From Mycobacterium sp. (lineage in GTDB: Bacteria > Actinomycetota > Actinomycetes > Mycobacteriales > Mycobacteriaceae), in NCBI GenBank assembly GCA_003987775.1, contig RXJD01000022.1:1-64000 (forward strand): a stretch of DNA of 64,000 nucleotides, read 5' to 3'. The position numbers and the translations under genes were made by a program. The notes under the pieces were generated by a model. It ran no database searches and had not been told where the DNA came from. It worked only from the letters and a program-made list of their open reading frames with translations. Shown here piece by piece: positions 17,448 through 26,421 of the stretch; position 1 is the first letter of the stretch; each line of letters starts with the position of its first letter.

Positions 17448-18179
17448 TTAGCGCCCCGGCGGCGGCCCGGGGTTCAGGGGGCCGATCGGGTCAGCGCCGG
17501 CGTGACTGCCCGTCTTCGGCCCGATGTCGGAGACCTGCCAATGGTCGCCCACTTTGTTCACGGTGACCTGCAACAAGATCACCGATACCCGCGACTTCGG
17601 GTTCTGCAGGTTGCGGGTCGTCTGTGCGGCCGACACCACCACCTGATACACCTGCCCGGGCTGGGCTACCGCGTCGGTGGCGAGCACTTCACCCGTCGAG
17701 GTGACCTGCGCCTGCGTCATGATGCCCTTGAGCAGATCGGTGGCGTTGACGTACTTGTCCTTCAGCGTCTGTGACACACCGTCTTCCACCGAACGGAAGA
17801 AGGCGTCGGGGTCCTCGAAGGTGTAGGTCAGCGACTTCAGCGCGTAATCCTTGGCAAGCTTGGCCGCGGCGTCGCGGTCGGAGTCGGCCTGACGCACGGC
17901 GGCCAGTTCACCGGCCACGGTCCGGTACTTGTCGAATCCGAACCAGCCACCCGCGAGAGCCGCGATCACAGCCAGCGCGAGCACCCAGAACCGCTTGGTG
18001 CGCAACCGGTTCGGTGGATCAGACTCAGCGACCTCGGCGTCCTGGCTGGCCCCGGTGTCCTGGCTGGCCCCGGTGTCCTCGGCGGCCTCGGTGTCCTGGC
18101 TGGCCTCGGTGGCCTTCGTGGCCTCCGTGGTCTCCATGGTCTCCGTGGTCTCGTCTTCGTCGATCAACGTGTTGCTCAT
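17448..18179 (-). CDS. Mce-associated membrane protein (Mam)
   Basis: This 243-aa protein is the last gene of the mce operon and overlaps mceF by ATGA. The N-terminus is a Thr/Glu/Asp-rich cytoplasmic segment with repeated ATEASQDTEA-like units. One transmembrane helix lies near residues 63-82 (FWVLALAVIAALAGGWFGF), and a compact extracytoplasmic domain of the Mam/SnoaL-like type ends in a Pro-rich tail. Known of the family: Mam proteins stabilise Mce transporters in the periplasm. The acidic repeat segment is of low complexity and probably variable between strains. Confidence 0.88.
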   Translation of the reverse strand: MSNTLIDEDETTETMETTEATKATEASQDTEAAEDTGASQDTGASQDAEVAESDPPNRLRTKRFWVLALAVIAALAGGWFGFDKYRTVAGELAAVRQADSDRDAAAKLAKDYALKSLTYTFEDPDAFFRSVEDGVSQTLKDKYVNATDLLKGIMTQAQVTSTGEVLATDAVAQPGQVYQVVVSAAQTTRNLQNPKSRVSVILLQVTVNKVGDHWQVSDIGPKTGSHAGADPIGPLNPGPPPGR

Positions 18180-19141
18180 CGGTTTCCTTCCGGAACGCTC
18201 ACCTGCACGCGGACTCCGCCTGCATCGCTGAAAGTCGACTCCCACACGTCGACGAAGTGCCCCGCGTCGACCTTGAAGCCCCGTAACGGTGCGGTCGCCG
18301 GTTCCAAAGCCGCCGCAAAGGTACTCAGCGGCCCCGACAACATGTCGAGGTATTGCTTGAGGTTGGCGACCAGGGTGGGAACGGGGGCGCCGGGGGCGAA
18401 CACGCCGTCAGCGCTGTGGGCATACGTGTCGACCTCGCGAGTCAGCTTGGCCAGCGCCAAGATTGAGCTCGGCAGCAGTCTGCCGCTGCGACTGAGCACG
18501 CCACCGACGTCCTGGTCGCTGATGTCGGTGGTCAGTGTGGCCAGGTTGCCGAAGAGCGTGGCGAGTATCTGCTTGTTGTCGCGTTCGATCTTGGCTGCCC
18601 CGGCCGCGGTGGTGGCCAGTGAGTCGATGGCGGCGTCGTTGCCGGCGAACACCTGCGAAACCGTGCCGACGATATTGTTGACGTGCGTCGGGTTGAGCAC
18701 CGAGAGCAGCGCATTGGCCTTGTTGAGCAGGTCGCTCACCGTGACCGCGGAAGCCACCCGTTCGGCGGGGATCACGGTGCCGTCGCTGAAATAGGGCGGG
18801 GCAAGGTGTTTCGGCGTGAAGTCGATGTACTGCTCGCCGACCAGCGACAGGTTCTGGATGCTGATCGCGCTGTCGGCGGGAATCGGATGCCCCTGGTCGA
18901 GGTCGATCGACACCTTCAATCCGCTTGCGGTGGTGTGGATCCCGGTCACTTTGCCAACCCGGATGCCGCGCATCGTCACCTGCGAGGTCGGCATCAACCC
19001 ACCGGAATTGTCGAGCAGCAGCGTCAGCCGGGTGCGCTGGGCGGTCGGCTCCGCCTTGAGTACTCCGAATGTCAGATATCCCGCGCCCAGCAGCGTCGCG
19101 ACCGCGAGAATCACCACGGTGACGGCGGCATTGAATTTCAT
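18176..19141 (-). CDS. Mce family protein, F position
   Basis: This 321-aa protein starts MKFNAAVTVVILAVATLLGAG, an N-terminal signal anchor. The MlaD/MCE domain follows (LLLDNSGGLMPTSQVTMRGI to IDLDQGHPIPADSAI), then a helical tail and a C-terminal domain. MceF is the sixth substrate-binding subunit; the six MCE proteins form a hexameric tunnel carrying lipid across the envelope to the YrbEAB permease. It overlaps both neighbours by ATGA. The substrate is not predictable. Confidence 0.9.
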   Translation of the reverse strand: MKFNAAVTVVILAVATLLGAGYLTFGVLKAEPTAQRTRLTLLLDNSGGLMPTSQVTMRGIRVGKVTGIHTTASGLKVSIDLDQGHPIPADSAISIQNLSLVGEQYIDFTPKHLAPPYFSDGTVIPAERVASAVTVSDLLNKANALLSVLNPTHVNNIVGTVSQVFAGNDAAIDSLATTAAGAAKIERDNKQILATLFGNLATLTTDISDQDVGGVLSRSGRLLPSSILALAKLTREVDTYAHSADGVFAPGAPVPTLVANLKQYLDMLSGPLSTFAAALEPATAPLRGFKVDAGHFVDVWESTFSDAGGVRVQVSVPEGNR

Positions 19142-20142
19142 GGCAGCATCCCCATCGTCCGCATTGCGGCTATCGCCTCGTCCGCCCTCGTCCCGGGGCT
19201 GACCGACACGCTCAGCCGCGGACCACCGTTGCTGTAGAACGGGATCAGCTTGTCGCGGATCAGCGCGACCATCTTGTCGGCCATCGCCGGCAGCGACGTG
19301 TCGGCCGACGCGATCGTCCGTACCGTCGGCGTGATGTAGGACAGCATCTGCAGGAAGTCGGGTGTGTTCGGTACCAGCAACTCGCCGCCGTAGCGGCCCA
19401 GATCCTGCGCGCACACCAGCAGTTGGACGATGCTCGGCAGCACCGCCGACATCGCCCGCAGACGCACCGGCCCCTCGTTGATCAAGCGGTCGAAAGCACC
19501 GGTTTCGGCCAGCAGGTCATTGCTGACACGCTCTGTGCTGCCGAGGATTTCGTCGATCTTGTCCTCGTTGGCGGCCAGGTCGCGCAGCATTCCGGACAGC
19601 TTCTGACGCATCCGGTCCAGCTCGGCCGGGTCCTTGGAAAATGCTTTGTTGAAGTTGACGACTGATTCTTCCAAGGTGTTCAGCGAGCCGCCCGACACCA
19701 GAGTCGACACCGAGCGCAGGATGTCCTCGACGTTGTCGGACGGCACGGTGTTGCGCAGCGGTATGGTGTCGCCGTTATGCAGGTGCCCCGGCGTCGGGGT
19801 CTCAGCCGGCAACAACGCGATGTAGATGTCCCCCAACACTGTCGCCTGCCGCAACTCCGCCCGCGTGTTCTGGGGCAGTTTGACGCTGTTGTCGACGTCG
19901 ACGTAGGCGACCGCCGTGCTGCCTACCAATTGGACGCGGTCCAGCACACCCACCTGGACACCACCGAGGTCCACTTTGGCGCGCGCCGGAAGATTCAGCA
20001 CACTCGAGAATTCGATCTTGACGGTGTACTTACCGGCCGGCACGTACGCTCCGGGCACCGGTAGCCGGGCCGGATCGAGCGAACAACCCGAGAGCAGGCA
20101 CGCCAGCGCCAGCGACAACGCGGCAAGCCAACGCCTGGTCAT
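19138..20142 (-). CDS. Mce family lipoprotein, E position (LprN-like)
   Basis: This 334-aa protein has a lipoprotein signal peptide, MTRRWLAALSLALACLLSGC, with lipobox LLSG-C at Cys20. An MCE domain follows (YTVKIEFSSVLNLPARAKVDL). The E-position subunit of mce operons is normally the lipid-anchored one, as here. ATG 20142 overlaps the mceD stop by ATGA; long in-frame extensions upstream lie inside mceD and were rejected. The product is anchored on the outer face of the inner membrane within the Mce complex. Confidence 0.92.
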   Translation of the reverse strand: MTRRWLAALSLALACLLSGCSLDPARLPVPGAYVPAGKYTVKIEFSSVLNLPARAKVDLGGVQVGVLDRVQLVGSTAVAYVDVDNSVKLPQNTRAELRQATVLGDIYIALLPAETPTPGHLHNGDTIPLRNTVPSDNVEDILRSVSTLVSGGSLNTLEESVVNFNKAFSKDPAELDRMRQKLSGMLRDLAANEDKIDEILGSTERVSNDLLAETGAFDRLINEGPVRLRAMSAVLPSIVQLLVCAQDLGRYGGELLVPNTPDFLQMLSYITPTVRTIASADTSLPAMADKMVALIRDKLIPFYSNGGPRLSVSVSPGTRADEAIAAMRTMGMLP

Positions 20143-21263
20143 GACGCCGCCCCGAGCAGGAGGTCGGTCAGCCCCAGGGTGACCGCATCGGAGTTCGCAC
20201 CGGGTGCGCACGCGGCCTCGGCGCCCGGCACATTGCGCTGCCGCAGCACGCTGCAGATCGTGCTGGCCTGCGACGGCGACATCGCCACCTGCGGTGGTAG
20301 GTAGGTGACACGGTGCGACCCCCAGGCCGGCTGATACTGCGACGCAACCCAATTGGTGACCGGCGGCAACGCGTTGATGAAACCCACGATCTGGGGGGTG
20401 TATGCGGTCAGGACATCCCTGAGCCACGGGATCAGCTTGTCGCCGATGTTGTTGTACGCCCTGGGCCCGAACCGGTTCAGTGCGTCGACCAGCAGGGGTA
20501 AGGAATGCGCGAGATGCGCGAGCGCCGAACCGAATCCGTTGGACAGGCCCTCGATCATGCGCAGGCTCTCTGGCAGGGTCTGCAACACGGTGGTGAAGGT
20601 ATCCCAGTGCGCGAGCAGGTCGGAGGTCAAAACCTCGCTGTTGGCCAGCAGTTGCCGGTACTCGGCATCGGCATGGTCGGGGTCCCCCACCAGGGCGACG
20701 AGATTGCGCAACGTCTGGTTGGTCTGTGGGCCGGTGCCCTCCAGCGAACGGCTCAATGCCGCCAGGCTCTGATTGATCGCTTGGGCACCAGGCGCTTTCG
20801 CGGGATCCGGCCCATCTCCCAGGATGGTGCCCGCGAGTTTGTCGACCGCGGAGAAGGTTTGACTGACGCTGATCGGCGTCTTGGTGGATTCCAGCCTGAT
20901 GCACTGGGCACCAGAAAACTTCGGGCCACCGGCATAGGGCTTGGTGAGCTCGACGTGCCGGTCGGCGACGATCGACTGCGAGTAGGTGAGCGCCCCCACA
21001 TCGGCCGGCAACTCGAGATCACCCGGCACGGTGAAGTCCACCTGGACGTAGTCGGGCTTGTTGGCGATCGCTGTCACCGAACCCACGTCGATGCCCAGCA
21101 ACTGCACCTTGTTACCGGGGTAAAGCCCTACCGCATCGCTGAATTCGGCGCACAGCGCCCTCGTTTCCGGCGCCATCGCTTTGGCACCGGTGACCGCGGC
21201 GGCCACGATCCCGACGACCACGGCGAACACGGCGGCACCGATCCAGGTGGATTTCTTGTTCAT
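20139..21263 (-). CDS. Mce family protein, D position
   Basis: This 374-aa protein has an N-terminal signal anchor (TWIGAAVFAVVVGIVAAAV) and an MCE domain with the VGLYPGNKVQLLGIDVGSV core, followed by a long helical region and a C-terminal extension. It is the fourth of six MCE subunits. One base separates its start from the mceC stop. Two pairs of cysteines, in the MCE domain and the C-terminal tail, could form disulfides outside the membrane; this is inference. Confidence 0.9.
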   Translation of the reverse strand: MNKKSTWIGAAVFAVVVGIVAAAVTGAKAMAPETRALCAEFSDAVGLYPGNKVQLLGIDVGSVTAIANKPDYVQVDFTVPGDLELPADVGALTYSQSIVADRHVELTKPYAGGPKFSGAQCIRLESTKTPISVSQTFSAVDKLAGTILGDGPDPAKAPGAQAINQSLAALSRSLEGTGPQTNQTLRNLVALVGDPDHADAEYRQLLANSEVLTSDLLAHWDTFTTVLQTLPESLRMIEGLSNGFGSALAHLAHSLPLLVDALNRFGPRAYNNIGDKLIPWLRDVLTAYTPQIVGFINALPPVTNWVASQYQPAWGSHRVTYLPPQVAMSPSQASTICSVLRQRNVPGAEAACAPGANSDAVTLGLTDLLLGAAS

Positions 21264-21264
21264 G

Positions 21265-22269
21265 TCAGCACTGCTTCACCATGTTGGGCAGGCAGACCGG
21301 GGCATGCACCACCCGGTTGCTCTGGTCTACGACGACACCGTGTCCCTGCAGCATCGGCAGCATCACATTGACGATCTGGGAAAGGCCCTCGCTGGCCTTG
21401 CCGACCCGCTCCGGGTGCGCCACTAGCGCGGTGATGATGTCGTCGATGCCGTTGATCGACGGCGCCAGCTCGCGGTTGTAGAACACCATGACCCGGTCGA
21501 TGATGCGGGTCAACTCACCGAGGAGCGTGAAGAATTCGACGATGTCGACCGACTTGGTGGTGTAGCGCTGCCCGACCAATGCGAACTGCTCGATCAGGGC
21601 CGTGAGTTGCTCACGTCCCGAAGCGAAGGCGCTCGCCGCATCGTTGACGAAATCCAGTCCACGGTGGAAATCGCCACTCATTTTGCTCAAGGATCCGGTC
21701 AACTCGTTGGCAGACTGCAGGATCTCGCGCAGCGCATCGGGGTACCTGTTGGTCGCGTTGGCGAGTTCGGTGAACGTGTCATGGATGACCTGTCCGTTGA
21801 CATCCCGCAGAAACGGGGTCACGGCCTGGATGATGTCGTTGCCCTCGAACGGCGTCTTGACTCGCTGCGGCGGAATGACGTTGTGGCCCAATGGCGTACT
21901 GCCCTGGGGATCGAGGGCCAGGTAATGACCGCCCAGTGGCGTCAACAACCGGATGTCCAGTGTCGAATCGCGTCCGACCGCCACCTCGCGATCGACGTCG
22001 AATGTCATCTCCACCAGCGTCCGGTTCAACCGGACCGCGGTCACCTTGCCCACCGGGACACCGGCGATACGGACCTCATCACCGACGCGCACCCCGCCCG
22101 ACGTCCCCGCGTGCGCCGTGTAGCCGGCCTGCCCTGCCGGATTGACGTACGCCAGCCCGGTGGTGACCAGGGCAACCACGATCGCGAACACACCCACGAT
22201 GCCCAGTCGGCGGTTGCGCACGGCTTCACCGCGATCGTCGAGTACCCGGCGTCTACGGATGCCTATCAT
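21265..22269 (-). CDS. Mce family protein, C position
   Basis: This 334-aa MCE protein has a basic N-terminus (MIGIRRRRVLDDRGEAVRNR), a signal anchor (IVGVFAIVVALVTTGLAYV), and the MCE core GGVRVGDEVRIAGVPVGKV. ATG 22269 was chosen because it creates the same ATGA overlap seen at other junctions of the operon; a GTG two codons earlier is possible. It ends in VCLPNMVKQC, a C-terminal cysteine pair typical of MceC proteins. Confidence 0.9.
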   Translation of the reverse strand: MIGIRRRRVLDDRGEAVRNRRLGIVGVFAIVVALVTTGLAYVNPAGQAGYTAHAGTSGGVRVGDEVRIAGVPVGKVTAVRLNRTLVEMTFDVDREVAVGRDSTLDIRLLTPLGGHYLALDPQGSTPLGHNVIPPQRVKTPFEGNDIIQAVTPFLRDVNGQVIHDTFTELANATNRYPDALREILQSANELTGSLSKMSGDFHRGLDFVNDAASAFASGREQLTALIEQFALVGQRYTTKSVDIVEFFTLLGELTRIIDRVMVFYNRELAPSINGIDDIITALVAHPERVGKASEGLSQIVNVMLPMLQGHGVVVDQSNRVVHAPVCLPNMVKQC

Positions 22270-23282
22270 CGGCACACCACCAGATCCTGTTGCGCGAAGG
22301 ACACTTCGCCGATGCCCGGCAGCCGCACCTCGCCGTTGGAACAGGCGAAAGCCGGGCGCTCGTCGTCGACCAGGGAGTCGCGCAGCCCCTGAATCAGCGT
22401 GGGGGTCAGAGACAGCCCGGCGATCACGGTGGGTGTCTGCGGGAATAGTCGGGTAGCCAATCCGTACAGCGGCGACGTCGACCCGTCGAAACCGCGTTCA
22501 GCGGTCTGCAAGACCCGGACCAGGCTGCGCAACATCGGCAACTCGATGTCGATCGAGGTGCGGAACTGCTCAGCCTTGGACGTAAAAGTGGCCAGCGCGC
22601 CGTTGAGCGCGTTGATGAGTTCGAACAGCTGCTGCGACTTGCCGCCGAGGTCGTGCGACAGGTCGCTGAGGTTGTGCAGTAGCAGGGTGATGACGGCCTG
22701 CCGATTGACGGCGTACTTGGAGATGGCGTCGAGATCACGGAGCACCGGCCCGATTCCGGTGTCGTCGCCCTGGATGAGCCGTAGCAGATTCTCACCGAAC
22801 TGATTGAGCTGTGCCGCATCCAGCGTCTGGAACACCGGGCGGAAACCGTTGAAAAGTTTGGTGATGTCGAACGAAGGTACCGTCTGCCCCACCGGGATGG
22901 CTGCGCCGTTGGGCAGTCGCTGCCCGGCCCGTTCAGCTGAGGAGGACGTCTGCACCAACTCCACGTAGCGTTGACCCAGCAGGTTCTGATAACGCACGGC
23001 CGCAATGGTGTTGCGGTACAACGGGTGTTCGTTGAGCGCACTGAATTGCACTCGGGCAGTGCGCCCTTCGAGCGTGATCTGCTCCACCTTGCCGACCTGC
23101 ACTCCGGAGATGCGGACGTCGTTGCCGACGTCCAGGCCGGAGACGTCGGTGAACGTAGCCGAATAGTGCGAGACCGCACCGTTGACCGGACTGCGCAGCG
23201 CGGTGAGCAGCAGCACCGCGCACACGGTGGCGACCGCGGTGAACACCGTCAGCCAGAACACCGGCCTGGCCAGCTTCCTCAT
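22266..23282 (-). CDS. Mce family protein, B position
   Basis: This 338-aa protein has a signal anchor (VFWLTVFTAVATVCAVLLLT) and an MCE domain (SGLDVGNDVRISGVQVGKV, followed by YRNTIAAVRYQNLLGQRYVEL, which matches MceB proteins closely). A helical tail and a terminal CR dipeptide follow. ATGA overlaps link it to mceA and mceC. Confidence 0.92.
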   Translation of the reverse strand: MRKLARPVFWLTVFTAVATVCAVLLLTALRSPVNGAVSHYSATFTDVSGLDVGNDVRISGVQVGKVEQITLEGRTARVQFSALNEHPLYRNTIAAVRYQNLLGQRYVELVQTSSSAERAGQRLPNGAAIPVGQTVPSFDITKLFNGFRPVFQTLDAAQLNQFGENLLRLIQGDDTGIGPVLRDLDAISKYAVNRQAVITLLLHNLSDLSHDLGGKSQQLFELINALNGALATFTSKAEQFRTSIDIELPMLRSLVRVLQTAERGFDGSTSPLYGLATRLFPQTPTVIAGLSLTPTLIQGLRDSLVDDERPAFACSNGEVRLPGIGEVSFAQQDLVVCR

Positions 23283-24271
23283 CGGTGCGGCCCCCCGTCC
23301 AGGGAGACTTCAGTACGCAGCCGGACCTGGCCGTCGACCACTGTCAGCGCACCGTCCGCGCGATCGACCAGGCTGGAGAGCCGGTCATAGGCGGGTGCCA
23401 GGCTTCCGGCGGCGAACGACGCCGGTATGCCGACATTCATGATCGCGTTGACCAACTGGATGATCCAGGTGTTGTTCTCCCCGGCCAGCCGGCCGACATC
23501 GACCAGGAGTTGCCCGGTCTGCCCGAAGACCAGGTTGGTGCGCTCGACACCACCGGGACCCACCAGCGGAGTCAGCCCGTCCACCAGGTTGGTGCTCAGC
23601 CCGACCAGCGGAATCGCGTCACCCAAGCCGGTGACGAACGATGCCAGCACCGAAAGCGACTGGGCGACAGGCATGGTGTCGGTGTCGGCGATGATCTTCG
23701 CCAGATCCGATCCGGCCCTGGCCAGCGGCTCGACGACGTCGGCGTGCCGGCGCAGCACCTCGATGACATGGTCGAATTCGGGGTTATCGAAACTGCGGCT
23801 CAGCTTCAGGCCCTGACGCAACAGCCCGGTGATCGATGCTGCCTGCACGTCGGCACTCATCACCAGGGTCTGGTTCGACCGCAGCGCAGGACCGTTGCCG
23901 TCGCTGACGAGTTCGACCGCGGCCGTGCCGAATACGTTCGACGAGGTGAACCTGGCTTTGGTATCGGTGGTCAGCGCTGCGGCCTGGTGCGGGTCGAGTA
24001 CCACCGTCATCCGCTGCCGGTTGTAGCCGACCGACTCCAGCTCCTTCACCGAGCCGATGGCCAGGCCGTGGAACTTGACCTCGGCGCCGGGCGCCAGGCC
24101 CTCGCCGATCGTGTTGGCGATCACCGTGAGCTTGAAGGTGTCGTCGTAGGTGCCCTGGGCGGTCTGGTAGAGCACCGTGCCCACCAGGGTCAACACCCCG
24201 GCGACCACCAGGCCCCGGATTCTCAGGGTGGCTACGGTCGCGCGTCGCGCGACCAGATCTCGAATCATCAT
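23279..24271 (-). CDS. Mce family protein, A position
   Basis: This 330-aa protein has a signal anchor (IRGLVVAGVLTLVGTVLYQT) and the MCE motif GEGLAPGAEVKFHGLAIGSV. It is shorter than MceA proteins of the mce1-4 type, which usually exceed 400 aa, so it belongs to a less-studied mce class. Two adjacent ATGs (24271 and 24268) are possible starts; the first is listed. It follows yrbEB by three bases. Confidence 0.9.
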   Translation of the reverse strand: MMIRDLVARRATVATLRIRGLVVAGVLTLVGTVLYQTAQGTYDDTFKLTVIANTIGEGLAPGAEVKFHGLAIGSVKELESVGYNRQRMTVVLDPHQAAALTTDTKARFTSSNVFGTAAVELVSDGNGPALRSNQTLVMSADVQAASITGLLRQGLKLSRSFDNPEFDHVIEVLRRHADVVEPLARAGSDLAKIIADTDTMPVAQSLSVLASFVTGLGDAIPLVGLSTNLVDGLTPLVGPGGVERTNLVFGQTGQLLVDVGRLAGENNTWIIQLVNAIMNVGIPASFAAGSLAPAYDRLSSLVDRADGALTVVDGQVRLRTEVSLDGGPHR

Positions 24272-24274
24272 GTG

Positions 24275-25159
24275 CTACCCCGACAACCGCAGGCCCGGAT
24301 TGTTGCCCCAGAACACCAACGTCAGCACCATGTCGGCAACGACCACCGAGATCAGGCTGGCCCGGATCGCGCGGCCCGAGGCCTGGCCGACTCCCTCCGG
24401 TCCCCCGGCCGCGTAATAGCCCTCGTAGCAATGGATTGCCACGATCAACAGCACGAAGATGGCGGCCTTGACCACCGAGAGCAGCACATCGGACGGTTGG
24501 ATGAAGGCGTCGAAGTAGTGATAGTAGGTGCCCGACGACTGGTGGTGCACCACATTCACCACCAGTGAGCAGAACACGTAACTCAGCACCAGCGACATCA
24601 GGTAGAGCGGGACGATGGTGATGATGCCCGCGATCACGCGGGGAGTCACCACGTAGGGGATCGACGAAATACCCTGCACCTCAAGGGCATCGATTTCCTC
24701 GGAGATCCGCATGGAGCCGATCTCGGCGGTCATCCGGGTGCCCGCCTGGGCACCGAATCCGATCGCCGCGATCATCGGTGCCATCTCGCGGGTGTTGGCG
24801 TAAGCGGAGATGAAGCCGGTCAGCGGGCCCATGCCTACCATGTCCAGCGCGGCATAGCCCTCGATGCCGACCGAAGCACCGATCGCGGCGCCCATGAACA
24901 CCAGCACGCCAACCGTCCCGCCGCCGACGATCAAAGATCCGTTGCCCCAGATCATGTCGACGAGGATGGCACCGGTGTGACGCCGGTACCGGGTCACGGT
25001 CCGCGGTATCGCGCCGAGCGCCAGGATCAGGAAGCTGGCCTGATGCCCCAACCGCTCGAAAAGCGACAGGCCCCGATAGGCCACGCTCAACGGCACGCGC
25101 AGCGCCAGGCCAATCCCGCCCGGGCGGTAACTGGACGGCTTTGCCACATACCCTGCCAT
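24275..25159 (-). CDS. YrbEB/MlaE-type ABC permease
   Basis: This 294-aa integral membrane protein of the MlaE/DUF140 family has about five to six helices and the conserved ARMTAEIGSMRISEEIDALE-type loop (here EIGSMRISEEIDALEVQGI) that contacts the ATPase. Together with YrbEA it forms the inner-membrane permease of the Mce transporter. The ATPase (MceG/Mkl) is not encoded in the window and is normally shared from a distant locus. Start and stop of the two yrbE genes share one base. Confidence 0.93.
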   Translation of the reverse strand: MAGYVAKPSSYRPGGIGLALRVPLSVAYRGLSLFERLGHQASFLILALGAIPRTVTRYRRHTGAILVDMIWGNGSLIVGGGTVGVLVFMGAAIGASVGIEGYAALDMVGMGPLTGFISAYANTREMAPMIAAIGFGAQAGTRMTAEIGSMRISEEIDALEVQGISSIPYVVTPRVIAGIITIVPLYLMSLVLSYVFCSLVVNVVHHQSSGTYYHYFDAFIQPSDVLLSVVKAAIFVLLIVAIHCYEGYYAAGGPEGVGQASGRAIRASLISVVVADMVLTLVFWGNNPGLRLSG

Positions 25160-26043
25160 CAGCCCACCTTCGTCGGCATCAGCGTGGTGACCAGCTCGGT
25201 GATCACCAGGTTGAGCAGGAAGACCGAGACCACACCCAGCACGACGGAGGCGTTCACCGCGTCAGCCACCCCGCGCGGGCCACCCCTGGCCTCCAGCCCG
25301 CGCTGGCAGGAGATGAGCGTGACGATCACACCGAAGAGCCAGGTTTTCAGCAGCGCCACCACCAGATCGCCTGTGGTGGCGAATGATCCGAACGACGCGA
25401 TGTAGCTGCCGGGGGTGCCGGACTGGAATGCCACATTGATCACGTAGCCGGCCGACAGCCCCATGAAGATGATGAAGACGCACAGGAACGGCGCGACCAG
25501 GATCATCGCCGCCAGCCGCGGGGTGACCAGGCGCTGCACCGGGTCGATGCCCATCACGCGCAGCGCGTCGACCTCGTCCCGGATGCTGCGCGCGCCCAAA
25601 TCGGTGGTGACGGCGGCGCCGGCCGCACCCCCCAGCAGGAGAGCGGCGACGATCGGCGCGGCCTGCCGGATGACGCCGAGGCCGCCGGCCGCTCCGGAGA
25701 TCGACGTCGCACCGACCTGCTGGATGACACTGCCCACCTGGACCGCGACGATGACCCCGAACGGGATGGAGATCAGCAGCGCGGGGATCGCGGTGACGCT
25801 GACGATGAAGGCGGCCTGGTGCAGCGTGTCCCGCCAGGGGTGACGTAGCCGGAACAGATCCGCGATGAGATAGACCGCGGACTGCACCGACAATTCGAAG
25901 AAGCGTCCCAGCGTCTGCAGCGATCCGTCGGCCTTGCGCGCAATTCGGCGCCCAGCGCGGACGACCCGCGAAGTGCTGCGTCGAGGCAGGGCGGGCGGGG
26001 CGGACGCGACGGACGGAGCTGGTGCCTCGATGACCGGATTCAC
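25159..26043 (-). CDS. YrbEA/MlaE-type ABC permease, first gene of the mce operon
   Basis: This MlaE-family permease has the signature LGARSIRDEVDALRVMGIDP. GTG 26043 (VNPVIEAPAPSVAS) was chosen because a GGGAGGG purine run lies upstream and the preceding in-frame sequence has cytoplasmic, cysteine-rich, low-quality composition; this gives 294 aa. It heads a tightly packed nine-gene leftward operon of yrbEA, yrbEB, six mce genes and mam. The divergent region to the right (26044-26421) must hold its promoter. The operon class is not mce4, which lies elsewhere in M. tuberculosis. Confidence 0.9.
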   Translation of the reverse strand: MNPVIEAPAPSVASAPPALPRRSTSRVVRAGRRIARKADGSLQTLGRFFELSVQSAVYLIADLFRLRHPWRDTLHQAAFIVSVTAIPALLISIPFGVIVAVQVGSVIQQVGATSISGAAGGLGVIRQAAPIVAALLLGGAAGAAVTTDLGARSIRDEVDALRVMGIDPVQRLVTPRLAAMILVAPFLCVFIIFMGLSAGYVINVAFQSGTPGSYIASFGSFATTGDLVVALLKTWLFGVIVTLISCQRGLEARGGPRGVADAVNASVVLGVVSVFLLNLVITELVTTLMPTKVG

Positions 26044-26133
26044 CGTGCCGTGCCCTCCCGCGCGCCGAGCGCAGCCGCGTAGACAGACGAAAAAGACATG
26101 ACGGTTCCCCGGGAGCAGATGAAGGGTTGACAG

Positions 26134-26150
26134 CCAACTGACGTTGTTGG
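26134..26150. promoter_or_regulatory. CCAAC-N7-GTTGG inverted repeat
   Basis: Perfect 5-bp arms separated by tgacgtt lie about 90 bp upstream of the yrbEA start. The size suits a dimeric helix-turn-helix regulator of the mce operon. No known consensus was recognised. Confidence 0.4.
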
Positions 26151-26237
26151 TGGTTTCGCACACTACACAGCGACCGTTATGAAAGCGAGGCCTGAACGTT
26201 ATTTTCTTCAGACCCTGCAAATGGGGTGTCTACGCGT

Positions 26238-26277
26238 TTGACAAGGGGCGCTGAATTCAGATGTAAAGTTCATTTAC
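26238..26277 (+). promoter_or_regulatory. Predicted promoter with overlapping GTAAA-N5-TTTAC operator
   Basis: TTGACA at 26238-26243 and TGTAAA at 26262-26267, 18 bp apart, form a sigma-70-like promoter reading toward the GMC gene. The perfect inverted repeat GTAAA-GTTCA-TTTAC (26263-26277) covers the -10 element, so a bound TetR/GntR-type repressor would block transcription. Confidence 0.5.
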
Positions 26278-26421
26278 GCGCGGACGATCCGTCGCTCATA
26301 AACGGCGGCGCGTCAAGCCTGAAAAGATTTCCGACCAATTTCCGGGGAACCGTGGTATACCGGCCGCCGCGGGTTTAGGCTGCGCTACATTTACCGACCC
26401 AAGACATTGGAGGTTGCCGTA

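Larger units (their letters stand above)
26044..26421. other. 378-bp divergent regulatory region, mce operon / GMC oxidoreductase
   Basis: No gene is seen. It contains promoters for both directions and two palindromic elements, listed separately. It is AT-richer than its surroundings. No match to the KstR or KstR2 consensus was seen, so this mce locus may lie outside the cholesterol regulons. Confidence 0.65.

Noticed and set aside
17448..26043. Assigning the mce operon as mce4 (cholesterol importer)
   Set aside because: mce4 lies elsewhere in M. tuberculosis, no KstR box is visible here, and MceA is short. The class is left open.
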